In this document: positions 9,388 through 17,703 of the stretch, in pieces
Position numbering within the stretch: the first letter of the stretch is position 1
How the letters are laid out: each line of letters starts with the position of its first letter
Position numbers and translations under genes: made by a program
Source of the DNA: Candidatus Avelusimicrobium pullicaecorum
GTDB lineage: Bacteria; Elusimicrobiota; Elusimicrobia; Elusimicrobiales; Elusimicrobiaceae
Assembly (NCBI GenBank): GCA_944322825.1
Contig: CALUQD010000002.1
Span: forward strand, 1 to 64,000
Direction of reading: 5' to 3'
Length of the DNA: 64,000 bases
The notes under the pieces: generated by a model
Told to the model about the DNA's origin: nothing
What the model saw: the letters and a program-made list of their open reading frames with translations, nothing else
The model's database searches: none

Positions 9388-10902
9388 CTATTTGCAAGAG
9401 CAGGTTTCAGTAGTAGAATAGCCACCCGGTTCAGTTTTCGTTACACAGGTCCACGTTTGTCCTGCAGGGCAATCACGGACCTTTCCTCCACTGCTGGAAT
9501 TACTGCCGCCGGGGGGCGCGTCCGTCTTATTTATCGCTTTGCTAATCACATTTGAATTACCCTGTAAACGGCCATAAGCAACCGTGACGGCATTTTCCCG
9601 TTTTTCATTAGCCGCTATATAGGTTGCACTGCTCGTGTCATTTTTATAATACTTTTTCATTCCCGTGTTTCTTGTTTCAGCATCGGTTTTCCCATTAAAA
9701 AAATCTTTTTGGCATTTTTTGCAGTCATTTCCATTCACCCACAGGGCACCCACCGACTGCGTCCCCTGCGTCTCTTTTAAGTTATCCCAATTAATTGCGT
9801 TTCCGTTGCGATCGTTCGGATGAGCCGCTTTCAAAGCGGAAAACTCCTCGGGGGTAAGTTCACTTAAGGATTTACCGAACAGTTGGTCGCTCGAGGACCG
9901 CAACGAATCATTAAAAGCAGAATTGCCTGACATATTGGCCATCCAAACATCCATTTGTTGGTTCAAATAAGCGCTCCCGGCCTTCAACCCGATATCTACT
10001 AATCCGCTCATCAACTGTTCGCCCAGTTTTTCCCAAAAACTTTGCCCCGCTTTTTCAAATTCTTCTTTTTTGTCTTTGGCATCTTTGGCGGCCTCGGCTA
10101 CTTTGTCATCCAAATTGCTTAAATCCGCCGAAGATACCGGCGCATTCGGGTCGATAGCCAATCCGCCGGTTTTGCTCAAATCTACGCCTTTATCGGTGAA
10201 GGCTTCACTGCCTTGCACATAGCCCCCCATCAAGGCTTTTTTAGCGTTGGCGCTTTTGGAATCCCGGAAGCCCGCCGCTGCGCGGCTGCCCTGGGAGAAT
10301 TGGGACAACGCCCGCCGGGCATCCTGGTTTTTAAATTGGACGGGCGTTTCGGAACCTTTTTCCTGGCTCTTATAGGGCGAAAAATCCCCGCCGGGGGATC
10401 CCCACGTGGCGTTCACGCCGCTGCCGCTTGCCGTGCCCATACTGGCGCTGCCCAGCTTGCCCACTTGCGTAGGCGCCGCCGTGCGTCCGCCGCCGCGATA
10501 CCCGCCATAGCCGCTATATCCGCCGGACGCGCCGGCCGATTCCCCCGCCAACGAGGCCGTGTCCTCCTCGCCGGCTTCTTCCGCCGCCGCGGCATCCTCT
10601 TCCTGGCGTTCTTTTTTCTCCTCGGCCGAATAGAGCATTGTCGAATTATTGCCCTGCATATCCGGGTATTTGGAAGCCAACAGGTATTCTTCCGCTTCGT
10701 CATTTAAAAACGGCATCTGGGCCAAATCGTACCCGCGGGTATTGTAGTCTTCAAACGAAGAATCATCCGCATTTCCCAAAAAAGAAGCAAGCGTAAGCAA
10801 CGCCACAAAACAGACCAATACAATCGCTCCTATCGTATAGGCTTGCTTTCGGTCCATTTTGTTAATCTTTTGGAATACATTTCCCGGTTTTAATTTAAAC
10901 AT
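9388..10902 (-). CDS. Membrane-anchored Gly/Ser-rich protein with cysteine-rich end (unknown family)
   Basis: 504 residues. A basic 22-residue N-terminus precedes one membrane segment (about 24-42). Then come an acidic stretch with a Glu/Ala run, a Gly/Tyr/Arg-rich segment (YSGYGGYRGGGR), a linker containing KLGSASMGTASGSGVNA, a helical part, and a C-terminal tail with paired cysteines ending CSCK. The linker string closely matches LGSASMARASGSAFNA in the 490-residue protein. GAGGGG before the ATG supports the start. It is the first gene behind a consensus promoter and leads the block 9388, 7790, 7502, 6019, 4304. Function unknown; extracytoplasmic location inferred. Confidence 0.9.
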   Translation of the reverse strand: MFKLKPGNVFQKINKMDRKQAYTIGAIVLVCFVALLTLASFLGNADDSSFEDYNTRGYDLAQMPFLNDEAEEYLLASKYPDMQGNNSTMLYSAEEKKERQEEDAAAAEEAGEEDTASLAGESAGASGGYSGYGGYRGGGRTAAPTQVGKLGSASMGTASGSGVNATWGSPGGDFSPYKSQEKGSETPVQFKNQDARRALSQFSQGSRAAAGFRDSKSANAKKALMGGYVQGSEAFTDKGVDLSKTGGLAIDPNAPVSSADLSNLDDKVAEAAKDAKDKKEEFEKAGQSFWEKLGEQLMSGLVDIGLKAGSAYLNQQMDVWMANMSGNSAFNDSLRSSSDQLFGKSLSELTPEEFSALKAAHPNDRNGNAINWDNLKETQGTQSVGALWVNGNDCKKCQKDFFNGKTDAETRNTGMKKYYKNDTSSATYIAANEKRENAVTVAYGRLQGNSNVISKAINKTDAPPGGSNSSSGGKVRDCPAGQTWTCVTKTEPGGYSTTETCSCK

Positions 10903-10944
10903 AAAAACCCCTCATATATATAATAAAAACTACCCTTGTTGACC

Positions 10945-10961
10945 CGTATCCGCCGGATACG
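10945..10961 (-). other. Leader hairpin upstream of the 504-residue gene
   Basis: CGTATCC and GGATACG form a 7-base-pair stem with a GCC loop within the roughly 90-base leader between the promoter (10996-11024) and the start codon at 10902. It has no T tract. It might stabilise the message or mark an RNA-processing point. Confidence 0.5.
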
Positions 10962-10995
10962 CTCAAACACAGAGTTCCACTGGCTCGTTACTTTT

Positions 10996-11024
10996 AGTAT
11001 AGGGCCAAAAGCCCCCAATGTCAA
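10996..11024 (-). promoter_or_regulatory. Consensus sigma70-type promoter for the five-gene surface block
   Basis: On the minus strand TTGACA (11024-11019), a 17-base spacer and TATACT (11001-10996). It lies directly after the stop codon of the TadE-like gene, so the block beginning at 10902 can be expressed apart from the pilin and sensor genes upstream. Confidence 0.85.
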
Positions 11025-11038
11025 GGGCGAAAACCGTC

Positions 11039-11584
11039 CTAGCGTCCTTCCGGCCGCTGGTACGGGGCCGGGCGTTCGTTATGCCCCGCATACTTGATTA
11101 CTTTTACCTCGCCGCCTGTTTCACACAAAAAGGCATATCCCTTCCGGCATTTAGCGTCCTGTTCACACACCCGGTCTTTGTTGTAATCGCACAGAAACCG
11201 AATCCGCGGCGGACGCGTGTAGGCCGTCAGCACGACTTTCACCCAGTTGCCGGCCGGGTCGATATCTATCTTCAGCTTATTCAGGTTTAAAAACTTGCGC
11301 ATATCCGGGTTATCAAAGCCCAGGTAATTTTCCACTTTGCGCTGGATATCTTTCTTTAAAAAACGCCGGTCCCAGGTATTGGCGTAATAATCCGTTTCGT
11401 GCGACTGCAGCTGATAGCGCCGCGCCGCGTAATAACCGGCAATTTCCATTTTTTGGTTTAAAATAAGCAATCCGAAAATTTTGATGATGAACAAAATAAA
11501 TATCACAAACAGCGGAAACAACAGCACGACTTCCGTCGTCGCCTGTCCTTTTTTAGCACGCAGAGAAAAAAGTTTGTTTGTCAT
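11039..11584 (-). CDS. tadE: TadE-like pseudopilin
   Basis: 181 residues with the TadE hallmark: a short basic leader ending KKG, then QATTEVVLLFPLFVIF, where Glu at position +5 after Gly is the conserved residue recognised in Flp/TadE prepilins, followed by one membrane helix. The remainder is a charged extracytoplasmic domain with a few cysteines. TadE proteins are minor pseudopilins of the Tad pilus, cleaved by a TadV-type peptidase. Its ATG overlaps the stop of the upstream TadG-like gene (TAATG), so the two are translationally coupled. It is the last gene of the sensor and pilin block before the promoter at 11024. Confidence 0.85.
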   Translation of the reverse strand: MTNKLFSLRAKKGQATTEVVLLFPLFVIFILFIIKIFGLLILNQKMEIAGYYAARRYQLQSHETDYYANTWDRRFLKKDIQRKVENYLGFDNPDMRKFLNLNKLKIDIDPAGNWVKVVLTAYTRPPRIRFLCDYNKDRVCEQDAKCRKGYAFLCETGGEVKVIKYAGHNERPAPYQRPEGR

Positions 11585-12702
11585 TATGGATCCAGCGTTA
11601 CGCTATATTTGGGCAGCGGGTTCGGCCACACGCAATTGTTGTTGGAACGCGGGCACGAAAGCACTACCGTATTACGCACATAGGGTTTATATTTTTGTTC
11701 CAAGTTGATATTAAAATAGTTTTTAGGCAATTTAAAAGGCTGTTTCAGTTTCACCCCGCGACTCAGCGTGCGCAAGCGGCTGCGGGAGTTGCCGTCCACA
11801 TAGGCAAACTGGAACAAGTGGCTGCCGTTGGGCAAAATTTCCGACGCGGCAAAATCAATGTTATAGGCGCCGCCGTGTTCGCCGCTCATACCGGAATCCG
11901 ACGCGTAAAAACGCAGTTTATTTAATTCAAACGGTTCCAAATTAATCGATAAAAACCGCCGCAGCTGTGCCGCACTCTGCCGGGCACAGTCCGATTTTTT
12001 GCAATCATTGGTATTCAAAAAATACCCAGTGCGAAACGCCACCGCGTTTTTGGTTTCCTGCTTGTAAATATATTCCTGGGATTCAAAAATGTTGCCCGTG
12101 GTGGCAAAAGTGGTCAAATAGTTTTTAATCACTTCCACCCCGTAGCGAAGCGCCGGGAAATAATAATCATTCACTAACGCGCGGCTCATCACCGGCACCG
12201 GTTCCTCCGCATCGGGTTTGCGGGGCTGTTCTTTTTCCCAATCGCCGCGGGGAAACTCTTGAATGGACGAATCGTAGCGGAGCCCCCAGTCGTTAGAATC
12301 CGCACTCGGCGGCGGGTTGATGCCCGTATCGTAATCGGGGCCGATGGCCGGGATACCGCCCCCGTGGTAGAAGAGTTCAAACACGCTCACCGGCTGGCTG
12401 CCGGATTGCTGAGCGGTAGCTTTAGGGGTCACCTTCATATCTTTGTAATACAGCATAACGCGGTAGGGGAGCGGTCCGTTAATCATCGCCACGGCATTTA
12501 AGTAGGTGCTCAGTACGGACACTTGCGTATAGGCTGCATTATCCAGCGCAAACTGCTGGCGGACCTTGGTCATAGATACTTTGGCCATTTCAAACAGCAA
12601 ATAGACGACCAAAATAAAAATAGGCGCCAAAAGCACCGCCGGCAGCAAAATTTGTGCTTGGCGGTCCTTTAGCTTCCAAACGGTCCGGTGTAAGATAGAC
12701 AT
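11584..12702 (-). CDS. TadG-like minor pilus protein
   Basis: 372 residues. The N-terminus (RQAQILLPAVLLAPIFILVV) gives one membrane helix followed by a segment ending in QQFALDNAAYTQV, close in pattern to the start of TadG/TadE proteins, where the helix runs into an LQNAADAAALA-like stretch. The remainder is extracytoplasmic, with four or five cysteines. TadG-type proteins help assemble or cap Tad pili. It sits between a Flp pilin (2 bases upstream) and a TadE-like gene (overlapping), which supports the assignment. The start has no clear ribosome binding site and probably relies on coupling to the pilin gene. Confidence 0.75.
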   Translation of the reverse strand: MSILHRTVWKLKDRQAQILLPAVLLAPIFILVVYLLFEMAKVSMTKVRQQFALDNAAYTQVSVLSTYLNAVAMINGPLPYRVMLYYKDMKVTPKATAQQSGSQPVSVFELFYHGGGIPAIGPDYDTGINPPPSADSNDWGLRYDSSIQEFPRGDWEKEQPRKPDAEEPVPVMSRALVNDYYFPALRYGVEVIKNYLTTFATTGNIFESQEYIYKQETKNAVAFRTGYFLNTNDCKKSDCARQSAAQLRRFLSINLEPFELNKLRFYASDSGMSGEHGGAYNIDFAASEILPNGSHLFQFAYVDGNSRSRLRTLSRGVKLKQPFKLPKNYFNINLEQKYKPYVRNTVVLSCPRSNNNCVWPNPLPKYSVTLDP

Positions 12703-12704
12703 AA

Positions 12705-12881
12705 TTAATTGGGTGATACCAACTGCCCCACAAACGTAAAGAAAAAACGCACAATATCGGTATGAAACGCCGTCAAAAAAGCCGACAAAATCACCACCAC
12801 CGTGGCCAGCATCAGCACGTATTCGATAGTAGCCTGCCCCCGGCGGCGCCCAAACGGTAAAGCCGGCTTTTGGGTGCGCAT
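12705..12881 (-). CDS. flp: Flp-family pilin (third copy)
   Basis: A 58-residue prepilin. After a basic leader (RTQKPALPFGRRRG) comes QATIEYVLMLATVVVIL, with Gly before the cleavage site, Glu at +5 and Tyr at +6, exactly as in Flp pilins, then a hydrophobic helix. The start at 12881 is chosen because GGAG lies nine bases upstream; the longer frame beginning at 12905 would overlap the response-regulator gene. Two more Flp pilins are encoded about 15 kb upstream (27451 and 27703), and this copy differs from both in leader and tail, so it may be a minor or condition-specific subunit. Its place right behind a two-component system suggests regulated expression. Confidence 0.85.
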   Translation of the reverse strand: MRTQKPALPFGRRRGQATIEYVLMLATVVVILSAFLTAFHTDIVRFFFTFVGQLVSPN

Positions 12882-12885
12882 TTCG

Positions 12886-13578
12886 TTATTCTCCGTCGTT
12901 TTCATCGGGAACGATTGTCCCTTCCGAAGAAATCAATCCCTTTTCAATCGCTTTGACCACCGCTTCCGTACGGCTGCTTACGCCCAGTTTATGGAAAGCG
13001 CTGTTCAAATGGTTTTTGATGGTTTTCACACTGCAATTGAGTTCTTTGGCCAATTCTTTATTGCTCAGCCCTTTGCCCAAGAAATCCATCACTTTAATTT
13101 CGGTTTTGGTCAGCGTGGCCTGGGAAGGCATCCCGCTGTTGCCCATTTTGCGCAGGCCGTGAAGCAATTTGCCCATCAGCTGCTGCGGAATCATCAAGCC
13201 TTCGCTGGTAAAGGTTTTAATGGAGTTGACCAGCTCGGCAGCCGGCAGCATTTTGGACAAATAACCGTTCGCCCCCGCTTGGATGGCGTCCAACACATGG
13301 GCTTCGTCCTCAAAGCTGGAAAGCATCAGCACATTTACTTCCGGGCAGGATTGGCGGATTTGCCGGGTGGCGTTAATGCCGTCCATCTTCGGCAGTTTGA
13401 TATCCATCAGCACCACGTCCGGTTTTAATTTTTTGGCTTTGGCAACCGCTTCAATTCCGTCGGCGGCTTCGCCCACCACTTCAATCCATTTTTCCCCGGT
13501 CAGTACATCTTTAATGCCTTCCCGGAACAATGTTTGGTCATCGGCAATCAGTACGGTCACTTTTTTCTTTTTATTCAT
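12886..13578 (-). CDS. NarL/LuxR-type response regulator
   Basis: 230 residues. A receiver domain (about 1-120) with the acidic pair in LIADDQ, the phosphoryl-acceptor Asp in VVLMDIKLP and the conserved Lys in YLSKML; then a LuxR-type helix-turn-helix (about 145-210) with LSNKELAKELNCSVKTIKNH. It should bind DNA as a dimer when phosphorylated. ATG at 13578 has GGAG seven bases upstream; ATG at 13584 is also in frame. The gene follows two histidine kinases and precedes a Flp pilin, TadG-like and TadE-like genes, so it likely controls pilus or surface genes. Confidence 0.9.
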   Translation of the reverse strand: MNKKKKVTVLIADDQTLFREGIKDVLTGEKWIEVVGEAADGIEAVAKAKKLKPDVVLMDIKLPKMDGINATRQIRQSCPEVNVLMLSSFEDEAHVLDAIQAGANGYLSKMLPAAELVNSIKTFTSEGLMIPQQLMGKLLHGLRKMGNSGMPSQATLTKTEIKVMDFLGKGLSNKELAKELNCSVKTIKNHLNSAFHKLGVSSRTEAVVKAIEKGLISSEGTIVPDENDGE

Positions 13579-13608
13579 TGGCATACTCCCCTCGCGATGT
13601 AAAAACGG

Positions 13609-14730
13609 TTAAGAATTTGTAATGGGCAATGTAAAATTAAACGAGGCGCCTTTGCCCAAGCCTTCGCTGTGCGCCCAAATCCGCCCGCCGTGGTTTATAA
13701 CAATATCCTTGGCGATGGACAGCCCCAACCCCAGCCGGCCCACGCGGCTCTTGTCGCCCACTTGGGTAAAGCTGGTAAATAGGTTTGGGGCCTGCTCGGG
13801 GTCAATGCCGTCCCCGGAGTCCGTTACCGACACTTTAGCATTTTTTTCATCTATTTTGCTAACGACAATTTCAATCGTTCCGTTATCCGGCGTATGACGG
13901 ACGGCGTTTTCCAAAATGTTGGAAATCACCTGCCGGATGCGTTTCTCGTCGGCAAACACGGGCACCGCCCCGCAGCTTTCGAACGTCACGCGGATGTTAC
14001 GCTTGGCGCCTTTGGCGCGGAAAATTTCGGCGGTTTTCTTTAAACTTTCCGTCAGTTCAAAACGGGTTTTTTCGATACGCAGTTTGCCTTTTTCAATGGC
14101 GGCCCAGTCCACCAGGTCTTTGATTAAATGCTCAATCTGGCTGATCGACTCGTCCATAAACATCATCTTTTTCTTTTGGTCCTCGTCCGGGGTGAGCTTT
14201 TTCTTGAGCATATCAAAGCTCATTTTAAGCGTCATCAGCGAGTTGGACAAATCGTGCGAAACGATGGAAAAGAATTTGGATTTCATATTGTTGAGTCGGT
14301 CCAAATCCTCGTTACGGGTTTTGAGCTGGGCGAGCAAGTCTTTATTGCTTTGTTCCAAGAAATACTTGTCCAGCGCGCGGTTGATGGTGCGTTTGAGATA
14401 GTCGAAATCCACCGGTTTCATTAAAAAATCGTATACCGACTCCTGCATCGCTTCCATAATGGCGTTTAACGAAGCGTAGGCGGTAATCATAATAATTTGG
14501 GTATCTTGGTTAAACGAGCGGATTTTGCGGATTAAGTCCAGCCCCGTTTCGCCGGGCAGGTTATAATCCATCAAAATCACGTTAAAAAACTCGTTGGCGC
14601 AAATATCCAAACATTCGGTGGCGTTCCCCGCCTGGTACACCTTGTAGCCTTCAATTTCCAACAAATCCACCAGCGTTTCGCGCAGGTTATTATCGTCGTC
14701 CACTACCAAGATTTTAACTTGATTCTCCAT
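13609..14730 (-). CDS. Receiver-histidine kinase hybrid (cytoplasmic)
   Basis: 373 residues, no membrane segment. Receiver domain 5-120 with the acceptor Asp55 in VILMDYNLP and Lys in LMKP; a coiled linker; a HisKA domain with His159 in FSIVSHDLSNSL; and an ATPase domain with the N box ILENAVRHTP, G1 box DSGDGI and G2 box GLGLSIAK. A receiver at the N-terminus implies that phosphorylation of Asp55, probably by the upstream kinase, controls its kinase activity. The H box reads HDLSNSL instead of the usual HDLRTPL. The start overlaps the upstream kinase gene by 17 bases. With the LuxR-type regulator downstream it forms a three-gene signalling unit inside the pilus cluster. Confidence 0.92.
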   Translation of the reverse strand: MENQVKILVVDDDNNLRETLVDLLEIEGYKVYQAGNATECLDICANEFFNVILMDYNLPGETGLDLIRKIRSFNQDTQIIMITAYASLNAIMEAMQESVYDFLMKPVDFDYLKRTINRALDKYFLEQSNKDLLAQLKTRNEDLDRLNNMKSKFFSIVSHDLSNSLMTLKMSFDMLKKKLTPDEDQKKKMMFMDESISQIEHLIKDLVDWAAIEKGKLRIEKTRFELTESLKKTAEIFRAKGAKRNIRVTFESCGAVPVFADEKRIRQVISNILENAVRHTPDNGTIEIVVSKIDEKNAKVSVTDSGDGIDPEQAPNLFTSFTQVGDKSRVGRLGLGLSIAKDIVINHGGRIWAHSEGLGKGASFNFTLPITNS

Positions 14731-16603
14731 AGTTGGTATCTCCTGGTTTTCTGTAAATTTTTAAATAAATCTGAAAGCACGTTCCTTTACCGGGTTTACT
14801 TTGAATAAACAGTTTCCCTTTGTGGCGGCTGATGGCTTTGCCCACCACCGCCAATCCCAGCCCCGTGCCGCGGGCTTTGGTGGTAAAAAAGGGCGCAAAC
14901 ATTTTGCGGCGCACTTCATCGGTAATGCCCGGGCCTTGGTCCGCAATATAGATACACACCAAGCGCTTCCCCACTTTGGTTCCTACCGTCAGCGTACCGC
15001 CGTTGGGCATAGCTTCAATCGCGTTAGACACCACATTGCGGATAGCCTGTTTGATTTCTTCCGCATCCACTTTGATGCGTACGCTTTCCGCGTCCAGTTC
15101 TTCTTTAAGCGTAATGCCGGGAATGAACGGATACGAAAGCAGCAATTCCCGCAAATAGCTGTTTAAATCCACCGTAGTCAAAATCAAATCCCGCGTGCGG
15201 GCATACCCCAGCACCTCGCTGATGATGCTGTTGGCCTGTTTGATTTCCGCATCAATAATGCCAAATTGCTTGGTGAGTTTCGGGTCCGGCGACGTAACCA
15301 ACATTTTGATAAGGCGCGTAGCGTTACTGATAACCGCCAGCGGGTTGCGGATTTCGTGGCTGATGATGGACGCCATCTGCCCGATAGCCGCCAACCGTTC
15401 CGCCTTTACCAATTCGCTGCTGGCGTTTTTCAGTTCGCGGGTACGTTCTTCCACCCGCTTTTCCAACGCCTGGTTTACCTGCGCCAACTCCGCCTGCGCG
15501 CGGATGAGCTCCTGCCGGCGCATATGCAGCGCCGTGGACATATCCACAAAGGCAGACGCCAGCTCGCCGATTTCGTTATTGGGGATTTCCACATCATTGT
15601 GATGAACGACGAAATCATCATTTTCCCGTTGCAAAATGGCCGCTTTTCGGAGGCGCTCCAACGGGCGGGTGATGGGTTTAATGACCCAATAACTTACCAC
15701 CAGCACAAACGCCAGCATCACCAACAACAGCACCAATACATCCCAAAAGGAATGGAATGTGCTTTCCACAAACAGCTGCGCCGCCACATTGGCCGGCTGG
15801 TCCACATACACCTTCCAGCCCGGCAAAGACAGGTTAGCCACCGCCACCAGCACCCGCTCCCCGTTAGGCAATTCCACTTCGCCGCTGCGGCTGTACCCCA
15901 ACTGGCTATTAATGGCCAGTACCTTCTGCGTCATTTCCGGCTGCGGCTCTTGGGCCAAACCGTCCGGCGCCCCATTGTAGGAAATAATTTCCCCCTCATC
16001 CGTGGCGATAATGGCGTTCATATCCAGCGGATACGCCTGCGAAAGGGATTCCCCCATCTCCTGCAAATTCATTTCCGCCACCAGAATGCCGGTTACCTGT
16101 ACTTCGTCCAAGTGCTGGCGTACCGGAAATGCCATCAGTACAAACAGTCCTCCCGGCATTTGGTATACGTCGCTGATATATTCTTCGCCTTTTTCCACAC
16201 AAGCGCGCAGAATGTCGGGCGCAATTTTTTTGTAATTAATGGACGCCGCCGCCTGCCCCGCCGAAAGCAATTGCTGGCCTTGGGGGCTCAATACCGCCAA
16301 ATAAAAAATAGAAGGATTCCGCGCCAGCAGGTAGTGTAAATCTTGCTGGTTGACAAAATCGTGCCCGCCGAAATCGGTATGCAAGTCCACAAAGATAGAA
16401 AACATTTGGGCCTTGCGGCTGATGTGCGCCCGCGCTACCGAAGCCAGCCGGCTGGCTACGGTTTGCTGCTTTTGCAAAATTTCATTTTTTAGCACGCGGC
16501 TGTCCACGCCCATTACGTGGTAACCGATAATCAGCACCGGCACGATGGAAATTAAAATCAGCACCAAAACCGCTTTGGCAAATAAGCCGTTTAACCGTTT
16601 CAT
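14714..16603 (-). CDS. Membrane sensor histidine kinase (dCache-HAMP)
   Basis: 629 residues: first membrane helix about 9-29, an extracytoplasmic region of about 255 residues with the length and pattern of a double Cache ligand domain, second helix about 287-308, HAMP about 308-360, a coiled coil, HisKA with His416 in IISHEIRNPL, and an ATPase domain ending with GTGLGLAVVGK. It should sense a small external ligand and autophosphorylate. It overlaps the receiver-kinase gene and is the first gene after the terminator at 16685-16720, so it starts a separate unit. The ligand cannot be told from sequence. Confidence 0.93.
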   Translation of the reverse strand: MKRLNGLFAKAVLVLILISIVPVLIIGYHVMGVDSRVLKNEILQKQQTVASRLASVARAHISRKAQMFSIFVDLHTDFGGHDFVNQQDLHYLLARNPSIFYLAVLSPQGQQLLSAGQAAASINYKKIAPDILRACVEKGEEYISDVYQMPGGLFVLMAFPVRQHLDEVQVTGILVAEMNLQEMGESLSQAYPLDMNAIIATDEGEIISYNGAPDGLAQEPQPEMTQKVLAINSQLGYSRSGEVELPNGERVLVAVANLSLPGWKVYVDQPANVAAQLFVESTFHSFWDVLVLLLVMLAFVLVVSYWVIKPITRPLERLRKAAILQRENDDFVVHHNDVEIPNNEIGELASAFVDMSTALHMRRQELIRAQAELAQVNQALEKRVEERTRELKNASSELVKAERLAAIGQMASIISHEIRNPLAVISNATRLIKMLVTSPDPKLTKQFGIIDAEIKQANSIISEVLGYARTRDLILTTVDLNSYLRELLLSYPFIPGITLKEELDAESVRIKVDAEEIKQAIRNVVSNAIEAMPNGGTLTVGTKVGKRLVCIYIADQGPGITDEVRRKMFAPFFTTKARGTGLGLAVVGKAISRHKGKLFIQSKPGKGTCFQIYLKIYRKPGDTNYGESS

Positions 16604-16647
16604 AAACTGTACCCGCCTTGCTGGGTATTTCCAGGAACTTCCAGGTC

Positions 16648-16668
16648 ATGGGCCGTATGCCGGCCCAT
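16648..16668. repeat. Intergenic hairpin upstream of the sensor kinase gene
   Basis: ATGGGCCG and CGGCCCAT form a perfect 8-base-pair stem with a 5-base loop. A direct repeat TTCCAGG-AAC-TTCCAGG lies beside it at about 16629-16645. Either element could be a regulator site for the kinase operon or an RNA structure in its leader. Confidence 0.6.
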
Positions 16669-16684
16669 CATCCAGACGCTTCTG

Positions 16685-16720
16685 AAAACGGGGGCCGGGA
16701 TACGCCCCAGCCCCCGTTTT
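16685..16720 (-). terminator. Intrinsic terminator after the DsbA-like gene
   Basis: AAAACGGGGGC pairs with GCCCCCGTTTT around a 14-base loop; on the minus strand the stem ends in TTTT. It lies 18 bases after the stop codon at 16739 and ends the main Tad operon. Confidence 0.8.
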
Positions 16721-16738
16721 GGCTTAAAAAAGGAATTG

Positions 16739-17689
16739 TTAGCAGCTGCCAACCGGGGCCGCCGCAGCGGAATTATTCGCCGCGTTCGGGTTCAAGAACG
16801 AAAACCCTTCCAGCTGCGAAGCCGTCCCAAAATCCAGCTGCACCTTACCTTCCCACAGGAAGGTGGGCGAAGCGCTTACGCCGTATTCCTGGCCATATTT
16901 GGCTTCTTCTTTGAGAAGTTCAACGCCTTCCTTATCAAACTTCTTCATAATTTTGTTTACATTGATGCCCGCTTCTTCCATCGCTTTATCCCAGCGGCTG
17001 GAGCGATAGTCTTTGTTGCGGATTTCCAAATACTTCCAGAATTTTTTAGGATAGTACTTGGCAATTAACAGCTGGCGGATGTTTTCTTCCCATTCGGCGG
17101 AACCGTGCAAGCTGGAAAAACCATTCTTTTCATCGTAGCTCACCACATAGCGGATTTTGATTTCTTTATCCGCCGGCAGTTTGCCGTCTTTCTGCGCCTG
17201 CAGCACCAAGCCCTCGGCCATCACGCCATAGGGGCACTGGGACATTACAAAAATTTCCATTACGCCGGGCTTAGCCGTTTTGTTGGTAAATACGCCCGTG
17301 CGGGTTTGATGCGGCAAAATGATAAAATCTTCATTTTCCTGGGCATAGCCGTACTGCAAATGCTTTTCCAATTTGGCGCGGATGTCATCCGTCTTTTTAA
17401 TTAGATAAAGCGGCAGGAAGCTATAATCCAAGTTGGCCAATTTCGGATCGGCCGCGGCGTCTTTATGGGACACTTTGGTTACAGTCGGTTCCGCATTTAA
17501 AAACTGGGAAATGCCCGCCGTCAACAGCGGATCTTCCTTACCGGCATCATATTCATCGGATTCCACTACGATAAATTCCGCTTTCGTCTTGGCCGGAGCC
17601 TTGGCTTTGGCGGCTTTTTTAGCCGGAGCCGCGGCAAAAGCAAACCCCGCCACGGCGCAAATGAGCAAAATACTTACTAGTTTTTTCAT
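16739..17689 (-). CDS. Exported DsbA-fold thioredoxin-like protein
   Basis: 316 residues. A signal peptide (1-20) is followed by a Lys/Ala-rich linker, an N-terminal region of about 120 residues without clear family, and a thioredoxin-fold part from about 140 with EIFVMSQCPYGVMAE. The active site is CPYG, with one cysteine where DsbA has CPHC, and a cis-proline loop follows at SASPTF. One extra cysteine is the last residue. Proteins with MSQCPYG occur in the GILT/DsbA-like group. It may reduce, isomerise or shuttle disulfides in the cysteine-rich exported proteins of this cluster; this is inferred. It is the last gene of the operon and ends before a terminator. Confidence 0.8.
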   Translation of the reverse strand: MKKLVSILLICAVAGFAFAAAPAKKAAKAKAPAKTKAEFIVVESDEYDAGKEDPLLTAGISQFLNAEPTVTKVSHKDAAADPKLANLDYSFLPLYLIKKTDDIRAKLEKHLQYGYAQENEDFIILPHQTRTGVFTNKTAKPGVMEIFVMSQCPYGVMAEGLVLQAQKDGKLPADKEIKIRYVVSYDEKNGFSSLHGSAEWEENIRQLLIAKYYPKKFWKYLEIRNKDYRSSRWDKAMEEAGINVNKIMKKFDKEGVELLKEEAKYGQEYGVSASPTFLWEGKVQLDFGTASQLEGFSFLNPNAANNSAAAAPVGSC

Positions 17690-17703
17690 TACCCCATTTC
17701 TCC

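Noticed and set aside
15266-16339. Plus-strand open frame of 357 codons opposite the sensor kinase
   Set aside because: Composition is dominated by His, Gln and Arg, as in other antisense shadows here, and the kinase on the other strand is certain.
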